Assembly (NCBI RefSeq): GCF_964340395.1
Contig: NC_135554.1
Location: forward strand, 15,237,592 to 15,301,591
DNA length: 64,000 bases
DNA from: Glandiceps talaboti
Lineage: Eukaryota; Hemichordata; Enteropneusta; Spengelidae
Direction of reading: 5' to 3'
Shown here: piece after piece, positions 13,730 to 36,464 of the stretch
Numbering within the stretch: the first letter of the stretch is position 1
Layout: the number at the start of each line of letters is the position of its first letter
Notes under the pieces: generated by a model
Told to the model about the DNA's origin: nothing
The model's input: the letters and a program-made list of their open reading frames with translations, nothing else
Database searches by the model: none
Position numbers and translations under genes: made by a program

Positions 13730-14434
13730 TGGATCATTGTGGACTAGTATTGGAATTGACACTGATTTTTATGTTACCATGGAGAAAGTGACTAATTAAT
13801 ATAGTTTATGCCTGAAACAAAGTGAAATGTAATACTTACAAAGATTCCTCCAAAACAGTTGCCGTGATCATACATGTAGTCTAGCTCCTATGCGATATCG
13901 TCACGATTTACACCTCACGCTGGCATCCAGACTATGATACTATGTGACAAGAACGACATACTGGAAAGTACTCAGACACACATCGCTAAGAATGATGCCA
14001 GGTACCTTTATGCCAGTAACTACAGTCCACTGCAGGACGATTGGTCATATATGTCCAAAGTAGTACTTAGTAATTGAAAGAGACTTTCATCAAAAAATCC
14101 ACGAAAAAGTGATCATTAAGTAATGGAAATTGACATCGATATGAACTATAGTTCATAGATAGAAAAGTCATCATGGACATGCATTTCAATAGTACCCCTA
14201 GAGACAATGAAGATTACTCTATAAATCGTAATTACACCCACTTGTTCTGATACACATAACTTGGAGATATTTATACAGGGGGTGTACTTCACTCTCAGCC
14301 CACGAACCACGATGATTGTTTACATTTTTGGTATTAACAGGTGTTAGTGTGGGTGTTTGTAATTATTTGAATTTTGAAGTCGTTAAAGAATTCATCTCAG
14401 TACATAATCATCACCAACGTACTTGCGTACTAGA
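13730..14434. other. No supported gene; slightly GC-richer
   Basis: Mixed sequence with some CpG. A minus-strand segment ending at a TTT|GTAAGT donor near 13834 reads ELDYMYDHGNCFGG, but it is only 16 codons and unsupported. Confidence 0.35.
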
Positions 14435-14558
14435 ATGAATATTTCAGCCGCTTTGAGCCGTGTCTCGGCCCTCAAGGTACCTTCATCACTAAGAGTGATT
14501 GATCCTTCTGTCCATTCACTCACTATCAAGCTATCATCAGATTACAAGAAATGCGTAA
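14435..14558 (+). CDS. Candidate first coding exon of an unrecognised plus-strand gene
   Basis: An ATG at 14435 opens MNISAALSRVSALKVPSS, continuing LRVIDPSVHSLTIKLSSDY, and reaches a strong donor (TGC|GTAAGTG) at 14559 in phase 0. The exon is richer in GC than its flanks, which suits coding DNA. The N-terminus (Arg and Lys, no acids in the first 18 residues, amphipathic) would suit a mitochondrial presequence; that is inference. If unspliced the frame ends 10 codons later. No downstream exon can be joined with certainty. Confidence 0.35.
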
Positions 14559-15789
14559 GTGTATCCGGTAAGAATGACTGCTAGTTTATTAACCCAAGTT
14601 TTAATATTCCGGGGACGAAGTTAATCATAGTATCGGCTGATAAAATATCAAAATTATCTGGAAAATTCAGAAAATTGACATATGCTAAACGCAAGCAGAC
14701 GCATGGTTTACGCGAAAGGCTGGCAGATCAATCATCTTTAATTAACCTTTTCCAAATCCTTTGACCTCGTCTCTCTTTTGTAGACTTTTATACGATTTTT
14801 TGAAGTCCCTTTCGGTTTAATAAAAAAATACTTGTCTTCACGAGCCACTTTAAATGGAATTACTTTACTAACAATAATAATATTTTACAACGTAACTATT
14901 TTCTATTATCAAGATAACATTGTTCAAGGAAGGACGATGCTTAAAATTAAAAATAATGAGAATTTGATTAAAAAAATTATAAAATACATCGATTATGCTT
15001 TTAGAAATTGGGAAGAGAAATATGGGGTAGCCACACTCGTATTAAAGTTGACTTATTTTGAAAGTAAGACATGCAACCCAGGAATTTTTTAATAAAAATT
15101 ATGAAAACGACTTTTTTTCTTTCAATAAAAATAATTATAACTGTAATGTATATTTGCTATAGCTTTTTACATCACCCAATATTTTTGTTATAATACTGAA
15201 AAAAAGTGGTATTTCAACACTAAACTACATTCCTAAGATTTCCTGCAATAGCAAAAGTTTATTTCCGGGGCGCATTTCCAGTCGTTTTGGGATTTTTAAA
15301 TCAATATTATGACATATTATGGAAAGGGGTACAAATCGTCGCAAGATGAAGGAACAGTCTGGATATGTGCAAACTATGTAGTTGACATTTTTTTTGTACA
15401 TGTCATTCATCCTTACTACGAGTCAAGCGATCACGAATCAGCTCTTTTTGATGTTATGACATCTCATAAGACATAGTTCTTGAATCATTTTTGTATAGAG
15501 ACTAAAGTTCACTATTTTTTTTAAATTCATCCTGGTTATTGCATAAATCATTGAAAGGAACGATGTATGTATGTATGTATAATGACTTCCCCCTGACGAC
15601 TTTAACAGCAATTCAGTAATATAGATCTGCGTTAATCATTTTCGTATCTTGTAGTCACGAGTCAAGATGTGTACAGGGTCAGTGTTCTGTCAATAAACCT
15701 ATACACAGTTAAATAAACTTATAAACTTTTAATTATAGCTTATGAATAGTATACACACACAAATCTATATAAATATACGTGTATATACA

Positions 15790-15790
<1 letters not shown>
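14559..15790. other. AT-rich stretch without a supported gene
   Basis: Very AT-rich. The 86-codon frame at 14832-15092 is made of low-complexity Asn/Lys/Ile codons and is most likely chance. A (GTAT)n of about four units sits near 15565. Confidence 0.45.
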
Positions 15791-15832
<42 letters not shown>

Positions 15833-15873
15833 ATATGACTAACACAGTGCTTAGTACTGAGCACTGTTTACTT

Positions 15874-15941
<68 letters not shown>

Positions 15942-16083
15942 CTCGGTGAGTATCAATCTGCTAAGACAGTGCTCTATACCGCAGTGGCAGAGCGTAATAT
16001 TATAACAGCAATTCAGTAATATAGATCATCAGATTACAAGAAATGCGTAATATATGCGTAATATAATGCGTTATATATGTATA

Positions 16084-16172
<89 letters not shown>
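15791..16172. repeat. Three (TA)n arrays with a patchwork of copied unique sequence
   Basis: (TA)n fills 15791-15829, 15876-15940 and about 16087-16172. Between the first two lies a near-palindrome, ACAGTGCTTAGTACTGAGCA and on. Between the second and third, 16004-16027 copies 15604-15627 and 16025-16050 copies 14533-14558, the 3' end of the candidate exon. Such templated inserts are typical of break repair. Confidence 0.85.
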
Positions 16173-16174
<2 letters not shown>

Positions 16175-17678
16175 GAAAAGGGAAATTTATGAAAGAAAAT
16201 TGCACCAATGCATGTACACACACACATACACACACACACACACACAGAGGCAGACATATACACAGACAGACATACAGAGACTCGAAGAGAAGGGATCACA
16301 ACATGATTTATTAGAAGTGTTAGTGAAGGTACAGGAATATTCAGTAACAAAAGTTGTCAGTTTATTTTGTGTTCGTTTATTTCGTTCACAAGACACAACT
16401 TGTAGATGATGAAGCCAGTGAGAATACACTGCCAGTGTTGTTTTTTATAAACGAATATTTCGGCATCGTTATTCCCATCATCTACATTGTCCCTCCATTC
16501 AGATAGTAGTAAATGTCAAAGATGGTAAATTAGCAGAAAATGAAAAAGGAATAATATTTCAAAACCTCGAACACCAACGAAATCACTGACAGAAAAAATC
16601 CACCCATCTCAGGTCAATTAGCTATAGGCAGGGAGGCACCGGCAATCTGTCGTTCGTCAGTTGGTGTATCAAACTAGTGTGGCCAATCATTCAGTGTAGG
16701 CTTTAGTCAGTCAATTCGTCTTATAACCATGTAATAGATACACCATAACTAAGTTGTGTGCACGACTTTTCACCTCAATCCCCACATGAATAGTCTCAAA
16801 AGGTCATATTAAAAAGCCATACACCCTATAACTGACAAATTGCCTTGTCTACCATGAAGATAGCGATTGACCCCCTTATCTCAGCCCGCTATTTAATTAC
16901 ACTGCCCTCTACCCCTCCTGAGAGTTGCCAGTGTTCCCGCTAGATGACTGTCACAGTCTTATTGACATCGCAGTTCAATTGATTTAATTATAAAACACAT
17001 CTACAACCTCTCTCGGCGAAGATATTTATTAATTTCATTCGAATTTCTGTATTGTTAGCTGAAATTGGGGTGAGGTGATCTGAGGTGAGTATGTGCCAAA
17101 TCACGCGTGACTTCTATGGTGTGAAACTTGAAACACACAAACTTTATCTAACTACTGGTATATAAAAAGCACGAAATGGTACCTAAAACAGAAGTACACT
17201 ATGAAAAATAAAGATAATTAAAAAACAACGACAATAATAAAATCAAAATAATTATTATTTTGTTTGAAAAAGAGAGGAGAAAAAAACGGCCATACGTATA
17301 CAATGTACTCTAAGTCTTACTCATCGTCGCAAACCACGGCCTGTTTTACGGCAACGTTCTTAACGAGCCTTCCTTTTTATAACCCTGGCTTGCGAGAATG
17401 AGTCTTACTGGGTTGTGAGAAGTACAGACGTCGGCAAAAGGTAATTGATTTATTCAGTTCTACTGAGAATTCCAAGACATGTTATTTGGAGTTTGACATT
17501 GGAATCCAATTACTTATAGTTGACCTTCAAAAGACAAGGTCAATATCACAATATAGAACATTGTGATAGCTGCAATATTAGTATTGTAACGGGAAAAGGG
17601 TTTGTTATCGTACTCTGGGTGTTATTTCACAGAATCATCAAACCACAGACAAGGAAGCCTCACAATAGATAGTCCCTA
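16173..17678. other. No supported gene
   Basis: A (CA)n tract lies at 16216-16246. A plus-strand donor-like site (CTGAG|GTGAGT) at about 17084, in a GC-richer patch, could end a non-coding first exon, but no coding exon follows in phase. A short Ca- and GA-rich tract near 17270 is unremarkable. Confidence 0.35.
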
Positions 17679-17750
17679 TTACCCAGACTCTCCTCGTTGT
17701 GGCTACACCCACCTGCTGCTGCTGTTGGGTGGAGCAGAGAGTCTGGGTAA
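17679..17750. mobile_element. Fold-back (MITE-like) element
   Basis: TTACCCAGACTCTC at 17679-17692 is the exact reverse complement of GAGAGTCTGGGTAA at 17737-17750, with a second inner stem (CACCCACC against GGGTGG). It resembles the short palindromic MITEs scattered through invertebrate genomes. The full borders are uncertain, since the outer ends may lie further out. A 64-codon frame across it is an artefact. Confidence 0.45.
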
Positions 17751-20700
17751 CCAAGAATACTTAATAGACAAATGGACTGTGATTCAAAGTATGTAATTTG
17801 ACTTGATATAATTTAATGATTTTTTTTATATATAGCCAACCGATTCCCTCGTTGATAAAACTATCTTCACAGTCAATATTTAATTCTTGTTACATACGGG
17901 GGTATTGGTATATCACTGTGAACAAATGGGTAGAAGTAAAACAGACAGACATACTATCAAACATATATCATACTAGTGTTCGTGTATTTTTTTAAAAATA
18001 AAGAACACTGAAACATTCAAACATAATGTACCACATTACGAAGTATCATAAGCATATCGTTTCCATTCCACTGGAAGTTATTCCCCATTTTAAACTTTAA
18101 TAGATCCTAAAATGATAATGATGGCTGCCTTGCCCACACAAGTTCTCACTATAGTCACGTAGGTTTTCATCGAAAGTCAAGGTAAATTGTCGTGTAAGTC
18201 AGTTCCAGTAAAAAGTGAGAATGAAATAGACTAAATACTGATAAAATAATATAATTTATGACTTGTTCATCTACCACAACGATCATTTCAACCTCTGCAT
18301 ACAAAAGTTTGAAAAGAACTCGTATAATGTGCGGATCGGAAGTCGTGTGATTAAAAGAAATCAAAGCCAAATTTGTTGAATACTGTTAGATTTTTAAAAT
18401 TTATTTTACTCTTTTGCAAATGTAAATATTATCGTACGGCAGGTATTAGTTATGCGTATGCAAAACGTTGATTTAAAAGTATGTGATCACAATCATTAAA
18501 AAAAATATAAAATTTAGGAACACCAGAAAGTTTAACTAATAAAGTTTGAACTTGATAACTTTGGATAAAATTTGATACTCGTTCATAAGCTTTCGGAGTC
18601 AGGTGAGTCCCTGGTCACGTGATCTTCCAATGACGTAGATTTCTTTTGCATATATGGACATTGTTTAAACTCTAGCCCCTACACGTTTCGTGTAGGATCT
18701 ATGTTCAAACCACCCAGAGATCAAGGTATAAACTATTACTTTCATCATATCTGGCGATGACCTCACAAGACATTGCTGTAATATGTATATTACCTGCGAC
18801 CCGATTAAAAACCACCTGTACTAGAAAATGAAAACATTGTCAGTCTGTGTACATCCAGCTACGAGAAGTTTCTTGAGTTTTGAGAATAGTTTCGAAAATT
18901 GTGACAAAAATCCATAAAGTTGCTACCCTTTGAAATGGAGAGATAAAGTTGTGTCCAAATGTTAGAACGATCATGTTTGATTATTCATTCATGCAGCATA
19001 CTACATAACTATGCAGGTACGTACACCGTGTTCTCTCTATACTATTTCTGAATCAGGGTACCGGTACCGAATTAATTATAATTCCAAAATACTTTAGCAT
19101 AATTTATAAAGAATTCAACGGACTGCTGATGGCTTACTTGTAATAAAAGAAAGAAAATTAAACTGGTAAAACTCACTGGGCAGTATTTGTGAGAAAGCGT
19201 GCTTTAAAAAGACATACCACTCTCATATATGTATCAACAAGAGCCTGTAAAACACCATCATAGTGCCATATGTAAATTTATACTATGTTCACCCGTTCCT
19301 CGTTTAGACTGTATTTTCTAAAAATAAAATACTTGTTACCAACCAAAAAGAGAAGACAGGTGTGACTATAAATAGACGATCCACTCTATTTATAACATAT
19401 GAATGGACAAGTTGCATTCTTGCGGTCAGCCGGATGTACGTACATAGCGAAATTTACACAGCAGCAATAACATAACTGGAATGCCAAATATGATCGCTTA
19501 AACCGGAAAGATAATCTGATCTGCTTATTTTTAGCAATTTAACGTTCCTCATTCTCTCACCACACTGCACCATGGCATTCGACTCAGTTGGAAATTGTGT
19601 ACATTTCTAAAGAATATGTAATGCAATCTTTTATATAGAGGGCGCTATATTATGCCTAAGATAAAACCAAGGCAACAAGAGACGTGAGCGACGAGTACAC
19701 GGCGTTGGACAGACAGTATCTGCTTCTGAAATGTGTTTCGAAGTCGGAAGATTATATTCTTTAAAATAAACGCGGATATAAAGGAAGCAATAGTCGAATA
19801 TCTCTTGGGAAGTGTTTTTTCTTCTTCAAAACTCCTGAAAGCATGGACAGCAATATACCAATAACACAGAAAAATTGTGCAGCCAGATAATGGTGGCGAT
19901 ATAAGCTTATTGTTTGACAAATATTTCCTCTCATTTTCATGCTCTTGATGGGTTACTGTAACTTTGTAGTGTACCAATGGGAAGAACTCAACATCTACGT
20001 TAACTTTTAATGTGTGTCACGTTTTAATGTGATCGAAATAAAAAGTTATCCAACTATAGCTACACACGATTTGGATGAGGCAAAGCGCCGAAACTCCATT
20101 ACTCATGAAAAAATGCAATGAAGAAACTTCTAGGTTGTTCTCTTACCTTTGTCATGATCGGGTGAATGACATGTATTCTAGTCACGGTCGTGTCCTACTA
20201 CCTGCCTTTAGGTGTATTACATATTCCGAGTATCATATCAGTGACATGACCTTGTATTAACCTGATATCTAAGTTCTAATCTACATCACAATTGATCCGT
20301 CATCTCCAGAGGAAAGTGAACTGATACTGATCAAAGCCTGACCTTGTACCAACACCTGTGTCAGCTATACCCTATTTCCCCTAACTCTATTACCTTTGCA
20401 ATGAGCGCTTCCATCCTGTTAGCTATTCTAATCGCATTGCTTATATGCACAAGGAAAGAACATGAAGGAACTTTACGTTTTCATTCTTACCTTTCCAAGG
20501 ACTAACACTGCTATCAAAAAGCACATTCCTCAACATTGGGACTAATGTTTGCACTGTAGAACAAATATAATAGTAATGATTCCTCTCAAAAATCCTCTGT
20601 GTTTCTTCTCAGTGATCGCTCAATATTTGATCATACTGTGATGTCAATGATTCACTTTTGTGACAGTACTCTGTTGGATTGTACAATACATTCAATTCAA

Positions 20701-20999
20701 TGGTGTTCTACTCAATTGCAAAGAACATGACTGCTATGCCATTATTCCAAGTACAAATATTTTGTATGTTGTACAATACTATTCAACAGTATCCATTGTA
20801 ACTTTCACTACAAAATAAATTGCACATTTGTAATTTCTACGAGCCTACACTTACCACTTTAAAGAGCATAGCAGCTGTACATCAAACAAACATACCAAAT
20901 TTTGAGACTGATCTCAGAAAGATAACAATTTATGACTGTATCCTTTCTGAAGATAAACTATGGATAAAACTTTAATGTTGTGAAATTCTGTATGCTTGT
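17751..20999. other. No supported gene
   Basis: Mostly AT-rich. The region 19.56-19.98 kb is richer in GC and holds a 110-codon minus frame (19645-19977) without a recognisable domain; a frame this long is borderline for chance. A donor-like CAG|GTGAGT lies at about 18604 on the plus strand. Nothing else is interpretable. Confidence 0.4.
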
Positions 21000-21022
21000 G
21001 TATGTATGTATGTATGTATGTA

Positions 21023-21056
<34 letters not shown>

Positions 21057-21140
21057 CATGCATGCGTATGTATGTGATCATACATACATGCAGCCAGCAG
21101 GTGTGTGTGTGTGTGCGTGCGTGTGCGTGTACGTGTACAT
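21000..21140. repeat. Compound TATG / TG microsatellite
   Basis: TATG units (21000-21022), TG (21023-21040), TATG/CATG (21040-21075), then GTGTGCGTG-type repeats to about 21140. Confidence 0.9.
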
Positions 21141-21334
21141 GTACAACACCAGGACATTAACCAAGACAAGAAGATCATTTGAAATAAATGACGCAAATAC
21201 ATGCATCCAAGAAATTCATATTTGATACTTTATTCCAATTTTGGAAAAGTCCAAGGTTCAATTTTCAAATCTAGTTTGAAAGTAGTGGAATATTTCCTGT
21301 CTTGACAAAGTTTACATTGAATTCTTCTGTACAG

Positions 21335-21461
21335 ATTGGTGTCACTGAGACACTTGGAGGACACAGATTGGCGAGTGCTGGAACTCTGTGGCTGCTTCTC
21401 GACTCAACTACTCATAGCACACTCAATGCTAACTATAACTACTCAAACAGGACAGATGCAG
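21335..21461 (+). CDS. Candidate internal exon, unrecognised
   Basis: A good acceptor (TTCTTCTGTACAG) at 21334 and a donor (GCAG|GTATTT) at 21462 bound 127 bases that are open in two frames. Frame 0 reads IGVTETLGGHRLASAGTLWL and on. Frame 1 reads LVSLRHLEDTDWRVLELCG and on. GC is above the local average. Neither peptide is recognised. It could follow the 14435 candidate exon in phase 0, but a 6.8-kb intron and two open frames make this guesswork. Confidence 0.25.
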
Positions 21462-22366
21462 GTATTTTCAATCACATCCAAATCAATGACTCCTAATTGT
21501 ACTTCTAGGTGAAATGCAAGGTGAGGTGTTTTAAGATACTAGGATAGCATTCTGACTAGCATGTATGCAAGAATCTTTAAAAAGCAATATGCAAAGTTAC
21601 CCTCACACAAATGCAACATTCAAAAGCCGCCCCCCCCCCTCCCAAAGGTGTCACAAAATATAACCCTCAGGGAGTGATGACAGGAATATTAAAAATAACT
21701 ACCAGTAGAGAGGACACATGCAAAATGAAAAGCTTTTATGTTTGCCTTCAGAGATTAATACAGCATAAGATATATATAAAATAAAACCTACGTCAAAACA
21801 GCTGCAGATTTCTCAAAGCAGACTTTAGTTCTCAAGGTTTACAGTAAATCTTAAATGAGATGAACATGTATTCTAATATAGAAAATATATAAATTATAAA
21901 ACGTGACGTTTTTCCCCAACAAAAAAAAAATGCTAAAAAATAGATATGTAATACAATATAGAATATTTTTGACAAACTTGCCAAAAGTGTGAGTTTGAAG
22001 TCCAACATACACAGAATTCATGTCGGCCAGAATGAAACACACCAATTTAATTATTACTGTCATTTCACCAACCGACACTTTTTGTGTGTGATATTATTTA
22101 TGTACGATAGATTCATTTTTAGCAATCTGATTCTTTCTTCAGTTCATACAGAATCCTATCAATGTAGAATTCAGATAAACTCGGCAATATTTTGTTACCA
22201 TTTAGTGAACTTAAACTGTAATATTGATAGTTTATGTCCTGTAATTCATGTAAACATTGAGGAACAAATATATGTTTGAAATAATTCTACAATGACAGCA
22301 GCAATATTTTAATAATTTATGGGCTGGGCTTGTATGATTGTTATATGATTTGGAGTTGCAGTCATT

Positions 22367-22430
22367 TAACAGAACCCCCCTCACCCTGAATGCACATAAC
22401 AGAACCCCCCCCCCCACCCTGAATGCAAAC
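22367..22430. repeat. Two copies of a C-rich ~33-bp unit
   Basis: ACAGAACCCCCC followed by ACCCTGAATGCA occurs twice in succession (about 22369 and 22399), differing by a C-run length and one base. Confidence 0.8.
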
Positions 22431-23963
22431 AGTTACATGCCTATGGAGGTTATGGTGATATATACATTCTACCTTCAAATTATTTTGTATGTCAAATTTA
22501 TGCGGCCAAACGATAATTCACAATATGACACCAGTGCAAAGAAAGACTCAATTGTACCTGGGACGACAAAAGATGATTTTAAAATAGAGAACTTTTAGCC
22601 ATGTGTGTGAGAATGTGTTGTGTATGAGCAGCAAAGTTTACTACACAATTGCATAAACACTTCTCTATTTTGTGAAAATGTTCACAGCCTGGGGTGAGTT
22701 GTACTGTTTGAACTGTTATCTCCGCTTGGCATCTTTCCTGCAAGACACAATGGGAAGTGTCGCATCAATATCCAGACACAAACATAACGACATATTGTGT
22801 ACAATGTAATGATTAGCTGCTTTTGTTATATAAATGAACTATAATGATATGTACCAAATAATATGAGATGTACAGGAGTAGTTCTTTGCTTGGTAAGAAC
22901 TATTTGCTCGATATTACTTGTTCGGTACTAATATGCATGTATATGTATCTGATTATGGTAGAATGCACCTTGTGGACAAATTTCTCTGAAAATCAAAGTT
23001 TTTCATTAATTCTCTGCAAACTTTGCCTTATGAAAACTGGTTCCGGGCCTTGTAAAATAATAACAGAAATTGGGGTTCATCGTCTTGTTTTCAATGAATT
23101 TATAAATCTTTTACTTTCCCATGGCGTTTGTAACGTACTATTCCCTTAGCTACATTAGATTCTAAAATGACAAAATTTTGATGATGACCTCTAAAACAAT
23201 GACCCCTGATTTTCTTCTTGATTTTAAATGAGAATCAAAGTATCAGACTAAATTTAAAGAGTTTATTTACAAGGTGCACTCCATGTTAAACTAAAGGCAG
23301 TTTTGATGAGATTTTTTGTTTTCTATCTACTGCAATGCATGTATGTATGTATGTACGTGTATGATAGAGAAATAAGACTAGATGTGAATTTTGAGATGGT
23401 CATTCGGTGTTAATATTTATAAAGCATACAAATTGATGAAGTTATAAAATCTATGCAGGCATAACAACAACAACATTGTGTATGTATGTGTAAAGCTATG
23501 ATAAAGCAAATGAACAACCAACAGCTATCTACTTTGTCCAGTAATGTATGTGATTACTAGTACGTACTATAAGATGCTTGATGAAAGCCAGAACTACAAC
23601 TCAAAGTTTTACATCATGCTATTGAGTAGTTTATTTTAAGGGGGCCCTAAACTACAGTCAGCACATCTGATGAGTGGGATCTCTTTTCTGTGATAATAAT
23701 TTTGAGCGTTGAATTTTTTTGTTTGGAAAATTTCAGTACAGTTCAAACCTTGGTCTAAAAAGTAGATCTTTATTCTCCGTTTTTCTTTTCAATTTACAGA
23801 TATAAGTATAGAATATTTTGTATGAAAGTAAACAAGAGTATTTAAACTCTTGGTTTGTCCAGTTTTCATTCTTTTATGGCTTAAGTTTCATCTAATGTAT
23901 TAATATAGCTAATGAAAATAACATTTCAGAACTGTGAATTTTTTTTAATCTGAAGACATATTA
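22431..23963. other. No supported gene
   Basis: Intergenic, downstream of ZRANB2. A 93-codon plus frame at 22868-23149 has no domain. A few ATGT repeats lie near 23337. Confidence 0.4.
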
Positions 23964-23969
23964 TTTATT
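23964..23969 (-). terminator. Candidate poly(A) signal of ZRANB2
   Basis: TTTATT on the plus strand reads AATAAA on the minus strand, 80 bases after the ZRANB2 stop codon, a usual distance for a compact 3' UTR. Confidence 0.5.
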
Positions 23970-24049
23970 TTGACGGTGATACTGCCAAGAAAACTGACCA
24001 AGAGAATTATTTAGATTGCGAGATATGGCTAAAATACCACTTCTTTGTT

Positions 24050-34314
<10,265 letters not shown>

Positions 34315-34902
34315 GATCGCGTCAACTCTCGTAATGCATAATTCACTGTACACAGACAGAGTTTCGTCGTGATTGGTTTTACAATATTATTTATTATTTG
34401 GTAATTAACAACTTTAAAGTACCATTTCTATTTGCATAATTCTAATTGTTTTTGAATTTTATACATATTTCTTCAAATTTTTTTATAAATCTACTTCTTG
34501 TATTTGAGGAGCAAGGGACTACAAATAAAAATATCATCTCATCGTCAATGTTGTTTGCCGTAGAGGGCGCTAATACTCGTGTAAGAGCGGACTCGCCACA
34601 GGGGTAGGGTTTGAAGGCAACTATATGTATCACAGGGAGCCCAGGAACCGTGTTACAAATAAATAAACACAAATAAGACATGCATGGTTAAATAAAATAT
34701 CATTTTAAATTCATTGATTTCGATAGTTCTTGGAAATTGGTTTCTAGCTTCAGATGGATTACTTCCATCCATTAAATCATGGATTTCATCAGCAATAGCT
34801 TTAGTTTTACATAATTAAATGACATAGCCTTTCATCCGGGGGATTCCTTGGTATCGTAGTCATATCGTTATCTGCCGCCAAATACTCCATGTCGCATTGC
34901 AT

Positions 34903-34916
34903 GTCGTCATAGCAAT
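34903..34916. promoter_or_regulatory. Near X-box (13 of 14 positions)
   Basis: GTCGTCATAGCAAT fits GTHNYYATRRNAAC except for the last base. It is about 590 bases upstream of ZRANB2 and 1.16 kb upstream of the 36-kb gene. Confidence 0.35.
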
Positions 34917-35427
34917 GATCCAAGATGCTTTGCGACTACTTCATCGAATCAAGTAAAACATAATCAAATTTGACGTGTTGGCACAGTACACCAGTGAATC
35001 GATTCAAATCCATTGCTAACCTTTCATGTTTGAGACATAAACTGATTTCTAACCGATTTAATTGAATCTATTCGGTTCGAAATATATTCATATGAGGACA
35101 GGGACATAAATATGTTAAATCACAAATATTAATACAAATATTTACTCAATTGATAACACAAATAAATCAGACATCAAAAATATGAATCCGGTTTGAGGTT
35201 TTCGTTCGACGAAAATTAGTAAAGTAGCAATTTTGACTCATTTTCGTCGCAGCTTTTTGCTTATTAATTTATTCTTCCTTGGCAACCTGCTTATTTGTGA
35301 GTTATGAACAAGACAATTCTATTTATAACTAGTTCGTTTATTAACATTGTGTCTATGACCAGTCCGTCTAGATCTAATAGCAGTCTACCAAATATGATAC
35401 AATTGGTCTTTGTGAGATTCTTTAGCT

Positions 35428-35441
35428 GTAACTATGGCAAC
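35428..35441. promoter_or_regulatory. Exact RFX X-box
   Basis: GTAACTATGGCAAC matches the consensus GTHNYYATRRNAAC at every position. It lies 636 bases before the ATG of the 386-residue gene. X-boxes bind RFX factors that drive ciliary genes across animals. Confidence 0.6.
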
Positions 35442-35516
35442 AACTGTCACACGATTATCGTCGATATTGTCAAACAACGATAGAGGTATTCAATCGAAAA
35501 GGCCTAACATAGCCAA

Positions 35517-35530
35517 GTTCCCATGACAAC
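35517..35530. promoter_or_regulatory. Second exact RFX X-box
   Basis: GTTCCCATGACAAC matches GTHNYYATRRNAAC at every position, 89 bases after the first X-box and 547 bases before the ATG. Two exact sites this close are unlikely by chance in AT-rich DNA. Confidence 0.6.
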
Positions 35531-36076
35531 GAAGATTAATGTGAAGGAATGTAATCTCATGTAATTTGTAAGTTTGTCCATGACTTTATGAAAGCATGCT
35601 ACACATGCTCAATAGACAAACATTCAGTTATTCAATAATAGCAACCAGAATTTTATCCAAATTTTAAAAAAACACGAATAGTTAACATATCTAACTTTTC
35701 ACCCAATACCTTTGATGACGTAATTGGTCGACAATTTCGTTAATCAAAAGTTTATAAAGTTTAACTCGAAAAATTATGAACAGAAAGTTGTAAAATAGGT
35801 AGCAAGTCACCAGTTCATTGCGCTTCGTTCAAAATTTATATTAACACTTTGAATTGGGGGATCAAAGTATAAAGAAGAATTGAATCAGTTTATAAACACA
35901 GTACACCTGTGCTTAAAGCCCATAAAAACTTACTTGGACAGTAACACGAAACGTTCGTCTCCAGACTTTAACAACCCGGGCTGGTGTAAAAGATTTTCAC
36001 CTTTATTTGTAAGTTTTTACGTTTAGTTGTACACAAGGCGTTGTTGAATTCGTTTGCTTCAAAGTCCAAGACTACA

Positions 36077-36398
36077 ATGTCAAAGGTAAGTTAATCAATT
36101 TGGTTGAAACACTTTTAGCAACATTTTGGAATGAAAAAATAGCATTTTCTCTATGTTACGAATTATGCATTAGCCGTTATTGATATAACGGATATTACGA
36201 ACGTCGTAGCTACAATTCTCTTGATGTTGTCAATAAATGTTGTACTTCATTTTCTAAATGTCCAATTTTTGCAACATGTTTAACCTCTTCAGTTTGCAAA
36301 GTCACGATTTTTTTGTTCCTTGACAAGAGCAGGATTTATTAAGAGGGAGGGGTGAGTACTTTAGAAAATTATTGTTTAGCTTAACTCTTTACGTGACA

Positions 36399-36464
<66 letters not shown>

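Larger units (their letters stand above)
34315..36076. other. Divergent intergenic region between ZRANB2 and the 386-residue gene
   Basis: 1.76 kb separates the two start codons. It holds three RFX X-box matches (two exact, one 13/14), CpG-bearing patches next to both starts, and no coding frame of note. The region 35935-36076 is likely 5' UTR and core promoter of the plus-strand gene. Confidence 0.6.

Noticed and set aside
13241-13799. Several long overlapping reading frames (up to 173 codons) on both strands
   Set aside because: They translate tetranucleotide repeats (YIHT, YVCM, TDRQ, SVCL) and have no independent coding signal. The same applies to the frames across 37866-38456, 46000-46230 and 49109-49594.
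19645-19977. 110-codon minus-strand frame as a gene
   Set aside because: No recognisable domain or promoter; one or two frames of this length are expected by chance in 64 kb of this composition.
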